From Chloroflexota bacterium (GTDB taxonomy: Bacteria; Chloroflexota; Dehalococcoidia; Lucifugimonadales; JADFKI01), in the NCBI GenBank assembly GCA_009840355.1, contig VXNZ01000004.1:1-44281 (forward strand): a stretch of 44,281 nucleotides of DNA, written 5' to 3'. The position numbers were made by a program, and so were the translations under genes. Positions 21,226 to 29,490 of the stretch are shown here, piece by piece. A model generated the notes under the pieces. The model had not been told where the DNA came from. It worked only from the letters and a program-made list of their open reading frames with translations, and searched no databases. Positions within the stretch are counted from its first letter, which is position 1. Each line of letters starts with the position of its first letter.

Positions 21226-21274
21226 TTCAAATTGTCCCTTTCCCTTGACGAGGGAAGGTTAGGATTGGGGGTGT
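21226..21274. repeat. Dispersed intergenic repeat, family 2, copy 1
   Basis: CCCTTGACGAGGGAAGGTTA with flanks resembles CCATTGACGGGCGAAGGTCA near 30117. TTCCCT and AGGGAA pair around TGACG to form a small hairpin. It lies between the SDR and hydrolase genes. Confidence 0.4.
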
Positions 21275-21322
21275 GAGCGGATTCTTGTACATCGTGCCAT
21301 CCGCCCAGCCCATTGGCATTCG

Positions 21323-22357
21323 TCATAGATATTCGTCGAAAAAGTCAAACGCTTTGTTCGCGGCGAAGGCGTGTCCGCCGGGATGAATGTCCGCCCAGAG
21401 ACTTTCAGACGCGCCCGCCGCAGCATAAATCGGCTTGACGCCTTCGTAGCCCTTCAGTAAGTCTTCAATCGGAAATGTCGTGTCGTGGACGCCCATCTCA
21501 AGCAGCAGCGGACGAGGCGCGATGAGTCCGGCGATGTCGTGCGTATCCAAGTATCGATAGATTTCCGGCACGATCTGCGATCCGCAAAAGTCCGCGTCCG
21601 CTATGCCGAAGCCCGCCCACGGATTGACATAGCCCATAATGTCCGCCGCCTTGATTCGCGGCTCGATTGCCGCAGTGAAGGTAGTCATCGTGCCGCCCTG
21701 CGACAGTCCCATCATGCCGATTCTGTCGGGATCGACTTCCGGCCTGCCTTGCAAGTAATCTATGCAGCGCATCATATCCCAAATGTTCAGCGTCAGCGTG
21801 TACACGCCCATAATCGCGCCGCGCACGAAGTTGACATTGCACCTGTCACGGCCGGGATATGGGTCCGCGCCGTCCGCTCGCTCGCCGAAGCAGCGCAGGT
21901 CAGGGCTGATGGTGAGATAGCCTCTGCGCGCCATCTGCTCGGCGTAGTTGTAGTTGTGCCGCGCCATATTCTCGCGCAATGGAGCGGACGATGCGTTGCC
22001 CGCGACAGGCTCTTTGCCAAACGGACCATGACCGTGGCTGCAAAGTATCGCCGGCGCGCTGCCATTGTGCGGCATGCCGGCAGGCTTCAGCACCACGCAC
22101 GGCACGGACATGTGCTCTTCCGAGTCGAATACTACGCGCTCGCGAATAATGCCGTCTTCTTCGACTGAGTAGATGACTTCCGCCGCAAGATCAACCGGCT
22201 CAGGAAAATCGCCCAGCAGTTCAAGCAATTTTGCCTGCGCGACAGCGCGCCACTCCAGCCAATCAGCCAGCGTTTCGCCACAAAACGACATTCGCGGCGT
22301 CCAACACTCGGCACGGCGATTGAAGTAGTCGATCATGGAAAAGTTGCGGCGCGCCAA
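21323..22357 (-). CDS. Alpha/beta hydrolase, dienelactone-hydrolase or acetylxylan-esterase-like
   Basis: Serine hydrolase of 344 residues. A helical N-terminal region (about 1-60) precedes the core. The core has an oxyanion strand ending LCSHGHG (105-111), nucleophile elbow GLSQGG with S219, a probable acid at D292 in GVHDTTFPIED, and H329 in HPGGHAF. The segment SPDLRCFGERADG after the oxyanion strand is typical of large Abhydrolase_7-like or deacetylase-like members. Start TTG 22357 has GGGAG 6 nt upstream; ATG 22336 is an alternative. It lies upstream of the SDR gene (21208) in the same orientation, 114 nt apart, so the two may be co-transcribed. The substrate is unknown, probably an ester. 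It is cytoplasmic, with no signal peptide. Confidence 0.85.
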   Translation of the reverse strand: MARRNFSMIDYFNRRAECWTPRMSFCGETLADWLEWRAVAQAKLLELLGDFPEPVDLAAEVIYSVEEDGIIRERVVFDSEEHMSVPCVVLKPAGMPHNGSAPAILCSHGHGPFGKEPVAGNASSAPLRENMARHNYNYAEQMARRGYLTISPDLRCFGERADGADPYPGRDRCNVNFVRGAIMGVYTLTLNIWDMMRCIDYLQGRPEVDPDRIGMMGLSQGGTMTTFTAAIEPRIKAADIMGYVNPWAGFGIADADFCGSQIVPEIYRYLDTHDIAGLIAPRPLLLEMGVHDTTFPIEDLLKGYEGVKPIYAAAGASESLWADIHPGGHAFAANKAFDFFDEYL

Positions 22358-22538
22358 TGTGAACTCCCATCAGCAAGAAATCAGCCCCTAGACGCGCGCA
22401 AATCATATCATATTAAAGTGCGGCGCACAGGGAACAGGTGTCGGCGGATTATTCAGGGTCTTTCGGTTATCGCCCTACACGGAGTGAAGGAACTAAAATC
22501 TAGGCAAACAAACAAGATTTACCACAGTCAGCGATTTC

Positions 22539-22568
22539 AGATTTCTCGCTACGCTGGAAATGACAAGG
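22539..22568. repeat. Dispersed palindromic repeat, half-element copy 2
   Basis: AGATTTCTCGCTACGCTGGA followed by AATGACA closely matches the element at 29550-29577 and resembles 13948-13978. Confidence 0.55.
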
Positions 22569-22633
22569 AAGTAGTGCGGAGCATCGTGGCAAAGAAAATG
22601 TAATCAAAAGGCCTTCCAGCCGCTCGCCTCAAC

Positions 22634-22662
22634 TTGGCACTTCGCACTCCGAACGATATAAT
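22634..22662 (+). promoter_or_regulatory. Strong sigma-70-like promoter for the esterase gene
   Basis: TTGGCA (22634-22639), exactly 17 bp, then TATAAT (22657-22662). Same -35 hexamer as the groEL promoter. The leader to ATG 22746 would be about 75 nt. It may also drive the UGSC pair downstream. Confidence 0.65.
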
Positions 22663-22745
22663 CGTGCGAAATACAGGTTCAACCGCGCCGATAATTAAAG
22701 TAATGACATTTACAAGGCATAGAACTAGCAGAACAGGAGAACAAC

Positions 22746-23648
22746 ATGGCAAGCGCACAACTGCAGGAACTACTGGAGATGTTCGCGGAACGCGCGGCGA
22801 TATTCGCGGAGACGCCTCCGTCGCTGGAAGAGCGGCGCGCGGGCATCAACATGATGGGCGCAAGATTTGAGGACCTCGACGGCATCTTCATTGAAGCGAT
22901 TGATGCGGATGGCGTACCCGCAGAATGGGTGACGACAGCCGATGCAGGCAACGGCGCGATTCTCTATCTGCATGGAGGCGGCTATGTCATGGGTTCCACG
23001 AAGAGCCATCGTGGCATGGCGGCGAATCTGTCGCGTGCAAGCGGTTGCCGTGTGCTGACAATCGATTACCGGCTCGCGCCGAAGCACAAGCATCCCGCGC
23101 AGGTGGAAGACGCGCACACCGCATACCGCTGGATGCTGAAAAACGGCGCAGACCCATCGACGACCATCGTGGCGGGCGATTCCGCAGGCGGAGGTCTCAC
23201 AGTTGCCACGCTGCTCTCGGCGCGAGACGCCGGCGACCCGCTGCCTGCCGCAGGTGTGTGCATATCGCCGTGGGTTGATATGGAAGGCGCCGGCGAGTCC
23301 ATGAAGACGAAAGCAGGCGTGGACCCGACGGTCTCGGAGGCTGGTTTGCTGGACATGGCGTCGCAATTTCTGGGCGACGGCAACAGGCGCGATCCACTCG
23401 CCGCGCCACTATACGCCGACCTTACCGGACTTCCGCCGCTGCTTATTATCGTCGGCACCGCGGAAGTACTGCTCGACGATGCGGTGAGATTGCACGAGAA
23501 GGCCGAAGCAGCCGGCGTGAACAGCAGACTGGAAATCTGGGAAGACATGGTGCACATCTGGCCCTGGTTCGCGCCGTTCCTGCCCGAAGGTCAGCAAGCG
23601 ATGGAGCAGATGGGCGATTTCATCAAGGAACAGGTCGGCGCGGCGTAG
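22746..23648 (+). CDS. Alpha/beta hydrolase, hormone-sensitive-lipase family esterase
   Basis: Cytoplasmic carboxylesterase of 300 residues. The HSL-family oxyanion motif HGGGY is at 76-80 (LYLHGGGYVMG), the nucleophile motif GDSAGG has S146, the acid is probably D244 or D245 in GTAEVLLDDA, and the His is H270 in WEDMVHIWPWF. The segment VLTIDYRLAPKHKHPAQVEDA is diagnostic of this family. ATG 22746 has GGAG 6 nt upstream and a strong promoter further up. It is followed after 108 nt by the UGSC pair on the same strand, with no obvious terminator between, so a three-gene transcript is possible. The ester substrate cannot be predicted. Confidence 0.92.
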   Translation: MASAQLQELLEMFAERAAIFAETPPSLEERRAGINMMGARFEDLDGIFIEAIDADGVPAEWVTTADAGNGAILYLHGGGYVMGSTKSHRGMAANLSRASGCRVLTIDYRLAPKHKHPAQVEDAHTAYRWMLKNGADPSTTIVAGDSAGGGLTVATLLSARDAGDPLPAAGVCISPWVDMEGAGESMKTKAGVDPTVSEAGLLDMASQFLGDGNRRDPLAAPLYADLTGLPPLLIIVGTAEVLLDDAVRLHEKAEAAGVNSRLEIWEDMVHIWPWFAPFLPEGQQAMEQMGDFIKEQVGAA

Positions 23649-23756
23649 CTTTGGAGAGAAAGCATCGCTATACGACACACGGCACTAGGCATACGGCATC
23701 AGGCATTGGTCGGCGGACACCGGCGGCGAGCGACAGCCGCCGGAGAATGGCAGCAG

Positions 23757-24776
23757 ATGAGCAATCTTACATCGGCGAGAGTCCGGCACACGGACTATGA
23801 AGACGCGCAAGAGTATTACATGTCCGAAGGAATCGGTGACGGCTTGCCCGTCGTGCCGCCCACCGAGGCGAAAGTCCACGCGATGCTCGACTATGTGGGG
23901 ATGCAGCCGTCCGACGTCATAGCCGAAGAGGGCGTGCGCGGCGTCAACTTCACCGCGGAGAAGGTCGCCATCAACGCGGTTATGGCAGGATGCAAGCCCG
24001 AGTATATGCCGGTCGTCGTGGCGGCAGTGCAAGCGGTATCCGAAGGGCCGTTCAACTTCCACGCGAACAGCACATCGACCAATGGCGTGGGCGTGCTAGT
24101 CATCGTCAGCGGCGACATCGCCAAGCGCATCGGCATCAACTCCGGCACCGTTGCCATGGGACACGGATTCCGAGCGAATGCCACCATCGGACGCGCGATG
24201 GGGCTAATCAAGATTAATGCCTACGGTTCTGTGCCGCACGGAATGGACAAGAGCACTTTCGGGCATCCCGGCAAGTATTCGTTCTGCTTCGCAGAGAACG
24301 ATGATATTATACCATGGGAACCACTGCGCGTTGAGAAGGGATACGCCGACTCGGACAGCACGGTAACGGTGTTCGCCGCGAACTCGCCCGTGCAGGTGAA
24401 CACACAGAACGAAAGCGCGCCCGAAGATTTCCTAAGCATTGCGGCGGACGCTTCGATAGTGCTGGGTGAGCGGCACTCCGAATTCGTGCTCGTGCTCAGC
24501 CCAGAGCTGATGAACTATATTCGACATGCCGGCTGGTCGAAACAGCGCATCAAGGATTTCGTGCTAGAACGCGGCACGCGCACGGGACGAGAGCTGAATG
24601 AAAAGCACCGCCGCATAACGCTGTACAAGGGCGACGACCTCGACAGGCGCATCCCGGTCGTCTCAAGCACGAACGAGATAACCGTCGTTGGCGCGGGCGG
24701 CGATGCAGGTCCTTTCGCGATGCTAATCGGCGCGTGGGGTGATGTCATATCCATCACCAAGAAAATCCAAACATAA
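23757..24776 (+). CDS. Conserved protein of unknown function, upstream partner of the UGSC selenoprotein
   Basis: A 339-residue soluble protein with no signal peptide and no catalytic motif that I can name. It begins with a polar region (about 11-60) including EGIGDGLPVVPPTEAKV. A small-residue-rich block follows, MAGCKPEYMPVVVAAVQAV (76-94), with Cys79, then NSTSTNGVGVLVIVSGDIAKRIG (104-126). A Gly-rich stretch GTVAMGHGFRANATIGRAMGL (130-150) and SFCFAENDD with Cys177 come next, then an alpha/beta C-terminal part ending GAGGDAGPFAMLIGAWGD (312-329). The start ATG 23757 has GGAG 11 nt upstream; TTG 23706 is less likely. The selenoprotein gene starts 11 nt after its stop, so the two are almost certainly one operon. 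As I recall, UGSC-family genes often have such a partner. A shared redox or C-S bond reaction is an inference only. Confidence 0.75.
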   Translation: MSNLTSARVRHTDYEDAQEYYMSEGIGDGLPVVPPTEAKVHAMLDYVGMQPSDVIAEEGVRGVNFTAEKVAINAVMAGCKPEYMPVVVAAVQAVSEGPFNFHANSTSTNGVGVLVIVSGDIAKRIGINSGTVAMGHGFRANATIGRAMGLIKINAYGSVPHGMDKSTFGHPGKYSFCFAENDDIIPWEPLRVEKGYADSDSTVTVFAANSPVQVNTQNESAPEDFLSIAADASIVLGERHSEFVLVLSPELMNYIRHAGWSKQRIKDFVLERGTRTGRELNEKHRRITLYKGDDLDRRIPVVSSTNEITVVGAGGDAGPFAMLIGAWGDVISITKKIQT

Positions 24777-24787
24777 AGGTGAACGCA

Positions 24788-25324
24788 ATGGCGCAACAAA
24801 ATGAACTGGTTACACTAGACCCGCGCGGCAGCAGCACGCACGAAGACACAGGCATCGCAACCCGACCCGCAAGTTTAGATGGGTTGGTCATAGGGCTGCT
24901 GTCGAACAACAAGCCGAACTCCGAACTGCTGCTGCGCGATGTCGCGGGCTTAGTCGGCGAGCAGTATGCCATCAAGGAAATCGTAGAGGCGAACAAGGGC
25001 AGCCATCGCGTCCCTGCGCCGCCGGAGATGATTGCCGACCTTGCGGAACGGTGCGATGTGGTGATTACCGCAACCGCTGAATGAGGGAGCTGCACATCCT
25101 GCTGTATGCAGGACGCAGCATCACTCGAAAGGCTGGGTATTCCCTGCTCCGTGCTGGTAACGAAGCCGTTCAACACGCAGGCGCGCGCCATGACGAACCT
25201 GCTGGCGATGCCGGGCTACGAATACGCCGTCATAGGACATCCAATGGGTAGTCTGACCGAAGAAGAGGTTATGGCGCGAGCGCAGGAAGCCTTCCCGCAA
25301 ACGCTAAGCCAGCTAATACGCTAG
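24788..25324 (+). CDS. UGSC-family selenoprotein, in-frame TGA read as Sec
   Basis: Reading TGA 25082-25084 as selenocysteine gives a 178-residue protein ending at TAG 25322-25324. The motif is U99-G-S-C102-T-S-C105-C106, the defining U/C-G-S-C signature of what NCBI annotation calls the UGSC family (seleno)protein. Family features on both sides agree: LLSNNKPNSELLL (about 36-48), a PAPPEMI block and ERCDVVITATAE just before the Sec, then DAASLERLGIPCSVLVTKPF after it. Coding continues in the same frame for 79 codons beyond the TGA. A hairpin beginning 12 nt after the TGA makes a good SECIS. ATG 24788 has AAGGTGA 5 nt upstream; GTG 24779 is possible. The Sec plus three nearby cysteines suggests redox or selenenylsulfide chemistry. 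The biological reaction is not known. Confidence 0.9.
25082..25119 (+). promoter_or_regulatory. Sec codon and candidate bacterial SECIS in the UGSC gene
   Basis: TGA 25082-25084 is followed by a two-part hairpin. The outer stem is GCTGC (25089-25093) with GCAGC (25115-25119). The inner stem is TCCTGC (25097-25102) with GCAGGA (25108-25113). They are separated by a 3x1 internal loop and close on loop TGTAT. The apical loop starts 18 nt after the TGA and contains the GU dinucleotide usual in bacterial SECIS. Confidence 0.75.
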
Positions 25325-25387
25325 TCGCGCGTATCTCCATCTATTTCCAGTACCGCACTACATTCGCAGCGAATCGTTGGCGATAGA

Positions 25388-26371
25388 TCAGCGATTCGCT
25401 GCGACGAATTCGCGCACTTCCGACATCGACGGCATCGCCGCAGTGTCGCCGTGCCGTGTGCAAGTCAGCGCGCCACACACATTCGCCACTTCAAGCGCGT
25501 GTTCGAGCATCGGCGCGCGCGCTGCCGCGTCAAGTCCCAGGTAACCGCGCCCATCCGACCACTCAAGAATGCCACCAAGCAGCCCCGCGACGAATGCGTC
25601 CCCTGCCCCTACCGGATCGACCACATCGACGGTGTATCCTGTGTGCTCAAGCAGATTTGCGCCATCGAACGCAACCGCGCCTTCCATCCCGCGCGTTACA
25701 ACGACTAGACCGCCGTTCATGGCTTGGAAGTAGCGCGCGTATTCTTCCGCGCTCCAATCCCAGCTCCAAATTGCCTCCGCTTCATCGTGTCCCAGCTTGA
25801 ATATGTCGGCGTATTTCACCATGCGCTCAAGTACCGGCCGACATTCCGCAGGCGACCACAACTGCTCGCGGTAGTTTAGGTCGAAGCTGACGGTGATTGC
25901 GCTGTCTCGCGCATACTGCATTGCTTGCATCACAGCATCGTGGCAGGTGTCGCTGAGCGCCGGCGTGATGCCCGTAACATGCAGAATATCCGCGTCTTGC
26001 AGATGCGGCTGGACATCGGAGAATGTCAAGCGGCTCGCCGCGCTGCCATTGCGAAAGTAAGTCTTGAAATGCTCGCCGTCTTTGTGATGATTCAGGTACG
26101 AGATGCCGGTCTTCTCGCCGGGGTGTCGCTGAGCCTTTACGCAAATCCGTCCGTCCAATTCGTCAAGCACGAACTTGCCTGCTTCGTCGTCGCCCAGCCT
26201 GCTGACCCACACCGCTTCCACTCCTGCGACACTTAGTTTCTGCAGTCCGACGGCGACATTGGACTCAGCTCCGGCGCAATCCAGCATATACGCGCCTTCA
26301 TCACCATAGACGCCAATGAAGTCCGCGTTGTATTGTCCCATTGTTTCACCAAATGTCAGGAACTTCGTCAT
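25388..26371 (-). CDS. PfkB-family carbohydrate kinase, 2-keto-3-deoxygluconate-kinase-like
   Basis: ATP-dependent sugar kinase of 327 residues. Family motifs are the N-terminal sugar-site region TFGETMGQY and CAGAESNVAVGL (32-43), the glycine/arginine phrase SRLGDDEAGKFV, and the C-terminal signature DPVGAGDAFVAGLL (252-265) with catalytic base D258. The NYREQLW and FKLGHDEAEAIW phrases resemble 2-dehydro-3-deoxygluconokinases, so a KDG or related keto-sugar acid is the best guess; ribokinase- or fructokinase-like substrates are not excluded. The open frame extends to 26461, but ATG 26371 with GAGG 6 nt upstream starts at the usual family N-terminus. It is convergent with the UGSC gene, 63 nt away. 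Confidence 0.88.
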   Translation of the reverse strand: MTKFLTFGETMGQYNADFIGVYGDEGAYMLDCAGAESNVAVGLQKLSVAGVEAVWVSRLGDDEAGKFVLDELDGRICVKAQRHPGEKTGISYLNHHKDGEHFKTYFRNGSAASRLTFSDVQPHLQDADILHVTGITPALSDTCHDAVMQAMQYARDSAITVSFDLNYREQLWSPAECRPVLERMVKYADIFKLGHDEAEAIWSWDWSAEEYARYFQAMNGGLVVVTRGMEGAVAFDGANLLEHTGYTVDVVDPVGAGDAFVAGLLGGILEWSDGRGYLGLDAAARAPMLEHALEVANVCGALTCTRHGDTAAMPSMSEVREFVAANR

Positions 26372-26432
26372 CTGCTGCCTCGAGCGCCGCTGGAGTGTGA
26401 TGGGTATGAATGTGATGGGTGTGATAGGGGCA

Positions 26433-26461
26433 TTATTATTGCAAGCGATGTTGATAATCAA
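26433..26461 (-). promoter_or_regulatory. Promoter for the PfkB kinase gene
   Basis: On the minus strand, TTGATT (26461-26456), a 17-bp spacer and TAATAA (26438-26433) lie about 60 nt upstream of ATG 26371. Confidence 0.45.
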
Positions 26462-26588
26462 GTGGCGTTAGTTGCGATTGCGTTGGCATAAAGCTTACAC
26501 TGCAAAGCAAATCCTGAAATATGCTGCACATATCAGGCAGTTCAAGTCACCACCACTAGGCTATGTTGACAGTCCATTATTACATCCT

Positions 26589-26690
26589 GTCATTCCTGCG
26601 AAAGCAGGAATCCAGTGCTTGCAAACGGTGTCAATGAGACAAAAGGGGCCACATTCTGAGCATCTGGATTCCCGTTTTCACGGGAATGAC
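26589..26690. repeat. Inverted-repeat element with 27-bp palindromic ends
   Basis: The left end (26589-26615) contains GTCATTCCTGCGAAAGCAGG and the right end (26664-26690) is its imperfect reverse complement, with CCCGTTTTCACGGGAATGAC. The ends flank a 48-bp unrelated core. Each end also forms its own hairpin (TCCTGCGAAAGCAGGA, CCCGTTTTCACGGG). Very similar sequences recur between genes in many bacteria and behave as REP-like or miniature mobile repeats. No coding capacity. Confidence 0.8.
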
Positions 26691-26738
26691 GCAAATGTCC
26701 ACACAACATAGAATGCCTGACTTAGAAGGACATAGATA

Positions 26739-28076
26739 TTGGCACAGGACGCGATAAGGGCGCCAGCCGCACCTGCCACGCAGACGGCAGCGCAGCCAAA
26801 AACGGCTCCGCCTGCTGCCGATGCGCCACGCCGACGACGCGGTAGCCGCAGAGATTCGATACTGTCGTCGCCGATATTCGAGACGCTGCAGATTTCCGAT
26901 TTCCGCTGGATATGGGTCGGGTCGTTCATCTCGTTTATGGCGATGAACATGCAGATGATAACGCGCGGCTGGCTGGTTCTGCGTCTGGAGAACGACTCGC
27001 CACTCGCGCTGGTTCTGGTCATGGTGTCGTTTGCCGCGCCTATGACGATAGTATCGCTGGTTGGCGGCGCGTTGGCCGACCGATTCCCCAAGAAGAATCT
27101 CGTTATCATCAGCCAGACCGTGAACGCCGTATTGACCTTTATTTTGGCAATGCTGGACGCGAGCGGCACAATATGGTTTGGCGCAGTGCTCATCATCGGC
27201 GTGCTAAACGGCTCGATGATGGCAATAAACATGCCTAGCCGTCAAGCGCTCATCTCGGACATCGTGCCGGAAACCAAGCTGATGAACGCCGTCGCACTCA
27301 ACAATTCCGCGATGAACCTGACACGCATTGTCGGTCCGGCGGTGGCTGGCTTTCTCATCATATTCATCGACACATCGGGCGTGTTCTATCTCATTTCGTT
27401 CATCTACGTGTTTGCCGTGCTGTCTCTGTTCATGGTGAAGACGAACACCGTGCAGGCGCGGAAGGATGCGAAGAAGAGCGTAGGCAAGGACATATTCGAG
27501 GGACTGCGCTATGTGTGGGCAGACATGCAGCTGCGCGGGCTGATAATGATGGCGTTCCTGCCGTCGTTATTCGGCTTCACGCTATTCGCGCTGCTGCCCG
27601 TCTGGGCGCGCGAGGCGCTGAACGTCAACTCGTCCGACCTCGGCATCCTGATGACGATGATGGGCGTTGGCGCGCTAATCGGTACGCTTGGGCTGGCAGG
27701 AGTACGCGGGTTCAACAGGCGTGGCATGCTGCTTCTAGGCTGCGGCGTAACTTGGGGAATAGCGCTGATTGCTTTGGCAAACTCCATGATATTCCCGGTC
27801 GCCATGCCGTTCCTGCTCATAATCGGGCTGATAAGCAGCGTTCACATGTCGCTGAATATGACACTGACGCAGCTAATCGCCGCGCCGGAAATGCGCGGTC
27901 GCGTGATGAGCATCATGATGATGACATTCGGCTTAATGCCCATCGGCGCGCTCCCCTTCGGCACAATCGCCGAGTATATCGGCACCGCAAACGCGCTGAC
28001 GATAAGCGGCGCGATGCTCTCGCTGCTGATACTCGCATTCGCATTCGCGTATCCGGCGTTCAGACGGATTGAATAG
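26739..28076 (+). CDS. MFS transporter, EntS-like exporter family, second copy
   Basis: A 445-residue major facilitator. An unusual N-terminal tail (about 1-45) is rich in Ala/Pro/Gln and then Arg (PRRRRGSRRD), probably cytoplasmic. The membrane core follows, opening SDFRWIWVGSFISFMAMNMQM. GGALADRFPKKNL is the loop 2-3 motif, and NMPSRQALISDIVPETKLMNAVALNN is the branch-specific segment. Twelve hydrophobic helices are visible. It shares this architecture and several motifs with the MFS protein at 3674-4894, including MRGRVMS/MRGRAVS near helix 11, so the two are paralogues. Start TTG 26739 is supported by AGAAGGA 8 nt upstream. The substrate is unknown; export of a small organic molecule is an inference. 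Confidence 0.88.
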   Translation: MAQDAIRAPAAPATQTAAQPKTAPPAADAPRRRRGSRRDSILSSPIFETLQISDFRWIWVGSFISFMAMNMQMITRGWLVLRLENDSPLALVLVMVSFAAPMTIVSLVGGALADRFPKKNLVIISQTVNAVLTFILAMLDASGTIWFGAVLIIGVLNGSMMAINMPSRQALISDIVPETKLMNAVALNNSAMNLTRIVGPAVAGFLIIFIDTSGVFYLISFIYVFAVLSLFMVKTNTVQARKDAKKSVGKDIFEGLRYVWADMQLRGLIMMAFLPSLFGFTLFALLPVWAREALNVNSSDLGILMTMMGVGALIGTLGLAGVRGFNRRGMLLLGCGVTWGIALIALANSMIFPVAMPFLLIIGLISSVHMSLNMTLTQLIAAPEMRGRVMSIMMMTFGLMPIGALPFGTIAEYIGTANALTISGAMLSLLILAFAFAYPAFRRIE

Positions 28077-28153
28077 CGGCGACTTCACAACCACACTACA
28101 AGCACATAGAGCGGGCTTATCCAACACAGTGCTAAATCGTTGCACAGCGAACG

Positions 28154-28170
28154 CTCATAACCCTTATGAG
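28154..28170. repeat. Small perfect hairpin, CTCATAA-CCC-TTATGAG
   Basis: A 7-bp perfect inverted repeat with a 3-nt loop in the gap between the MFS and phosphotriesterase-like genes. No T-tract follows, so it may be an operator rather than a terminator. Confidence 0.35.
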
Positions 28171-28286
28171 GCTTGCTCCGCATTCAGTCCCACGCCCACA
28201 GGTTCGCCTGCAAGCCATTGCCGCATTGAGCAACAGGCACCCCGCATGCTACCCTTGCCCGACCACGATGTGAAAGGAGAGAGCAC

Positions 28287-29336
28287 ATGCCATCCACCGA
28301 ACTTCGAGGTTTCGCGCAGACTGTTCTGGGAACGATCAACCCTTCCGAACTGGGACCGACGACCACGCACGAGCATCTGTACATCGACTTTTCCTTTATG
28401 TATAGGCCGCCGCAAGACGCACTGACTGATCTTGCGGATGCGCCAATTGCTATGGAAAATCTCGGCTGGATTCGACACAACCACTATAGTAACCACGCAA
28501 ACTTGCAGCTGATGGATGTGGACACGGCAATCTCGGAGGCGGCGCTGTACAAGAACGTGGGAGGCGGCACAATTGTCGATGTGACCACGATTGGCATTGG
28601 AAGGAACGCTACCGCATTAGAGCGAATCTCGCGCGAAGCCGGCGTGCATGTGGTCATGGGTGCGGGCTTCTATGTCGATGCCGTGCTGCCCGACGACATG
28701 CACCAGCGCACTGTGGATATTGTCGCGCAGCGCATCATCGACGACATCCGCAACGGTGTGGACGGCACGGGCATAAGGGCTGGCATCATCGGCGAGATCG
28801 GCTGCTCTTGGCCTCTGACTGACAACGAGCGACTGTCTCTACGGGCGTCTGCGCTGGCGCAGCAGGAAACGGGCGCCGCGATTTCGATTCACCCGGGCCG
28901 ACACCCGGACGCGCCAGCCGAAATACTGCAAGCCTTGGCGGACGGTGGCGCCGACATCGAGCGCGTCGTCATCGGGCATTTGGACAGGACGATTTTCGAC
29001 ATGGAACGGCTGCGCGCGGTCGCGGCGTCCGGTTGCTACCTCGAATGGGACCTATTCGGCAGCGAAGGGTCATACTACCCATTGGCGGACTTGGACATGC
29101 CAAGCGACGCGCAGAGGCTAGGCTACATCAAGCGTATGTGCGACGAAGGATACGCTACCAAGATTGTCGTAGGGCAGGACATTTGCACTAACCACCGGCT
29201 CGCGCGATACGGCGGTCATGGCTACGGACACATCTTGGAGAACATCGTCCCCAGGATGCGGCGCAAGGGCTTTGCGGAAGACGACATCGACGCGATAACG
29301 GTGCGCAATCCGGCCGATGTGCTGACTTTCGTGTAA
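28287..29336 (+). CDS. Phosphotriesterase-like amidohydrolase
   Basis: Binuclear metal hydrolase of the phosphotriesterase family, 349 residues. Metal ligands are all visible: H28 and H30 (THEHLYID), bridging E170 (GIIGEIGCSW, Glu in place of the carbamylated Lys of classical PTE), H202 (SIHPGRH), H231 (IGHLDRT) and D298 (VVGQDIC). The opening phrase VLGTINPSELGPTTTHEHL is also typical. Members hydrolyse phosphotriesters, lactones or related esters; substrate choice here cannot be told from sequence. ATG 28287 has GGAGAG 5 nt upstream. It lies 210 nt after the MFS gene on the same strand; that gap contains a perfect 7-bp hairpin (28154-28170) but no clear promoter. Confidence 0.93.
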   Translation: MPSTELRGFAQTVLGTINPSELGPTTTHEHLYIDFSFMYRPPQDALTDLADAPIAMENLGWIRHNHYSNHANLQLMDVDTAISEAALYKNVGGGTIVDVTTIGIGRNATALERISREAGVHVVMGAGFYVDAVLPDDMHQRTVDIVAQRIIDDIRNGVDGTGIRAGIIGEIGCSWPLTDNERLSLRASALAQQETGAAISIHPGRHPDAPAEILQALADGGADIERVVIGHLDRTIFDMERLRAVAASGCYLEWDLFGSEGSYYPLADLDMPSDAQRLGYIKRMCDEGYATKIVVGQDICTNHRLARYGGHGYGHILENIVPRMRRKGFAEDDIDAITVRNPADVLTFV

Positions 29337-29428
29337 GCTGCCGCCTAAACTACGGCCTGTCCAACCGGACGGGTGTGTGCGTCAGCGAATTTGACCCCTT
29401 CCAATCCTTTCTCCTCTGCGAGAAAGAA

Positions 29429-29448
29429 CTCAGTCTAGCTAGACTGAG
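29429..29448. repeat. Perfect 20-bp palindrome
   Basis: CTCAGTCTAG followed directly by its exact reverse complement CTAGACTGAG, with no spacer. It lies between convergent genes. No T-tract follows. A dimeric regulator site or cruciform is possible. Confidence 0.8.
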
Positions 29449-29490
29449 ACGATTTCACGAATCCTGATGTCGTCATTTCGCACTGTTTTT

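Larger units (their letters stand above)
22358..22745. other. Divergent intergenic region between the two hydrolase genes
   Basis: No convincing gene in 388 nt. It holds a dispersed repeat half-element at 22539-22568 and a strong promoter at 22634-22662 for the plus-strand esterase. The promoter of the minus-strand hydrolase was not resolved. Confidence 0.5.
26372..26738. other. Intergenic region between PfkB kinase and MFS genes
   Basis: No convincing gene. It contains the kinase promoter (26433-26461) and a dispersed inverted-repeat element (26589-26690). A short purine-rich reiteration of GTGATGGGT-like words lies near 26398-26425. Confidence 0.5.

Noticed and set aside
24779-25084. Two separate small genes at 24779-25084 and 25106-25324
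   Set aside because: They are in the same frame, separated only by the TGA of the UGSC motif, and together match one family; the ATG at 25106 lies within the SECIS loop.
26589-26690. CRISPR repeats
   Set aside because: There are only two inverted ends, not regularly spaced direct repeats, and no cas genes are nearby.
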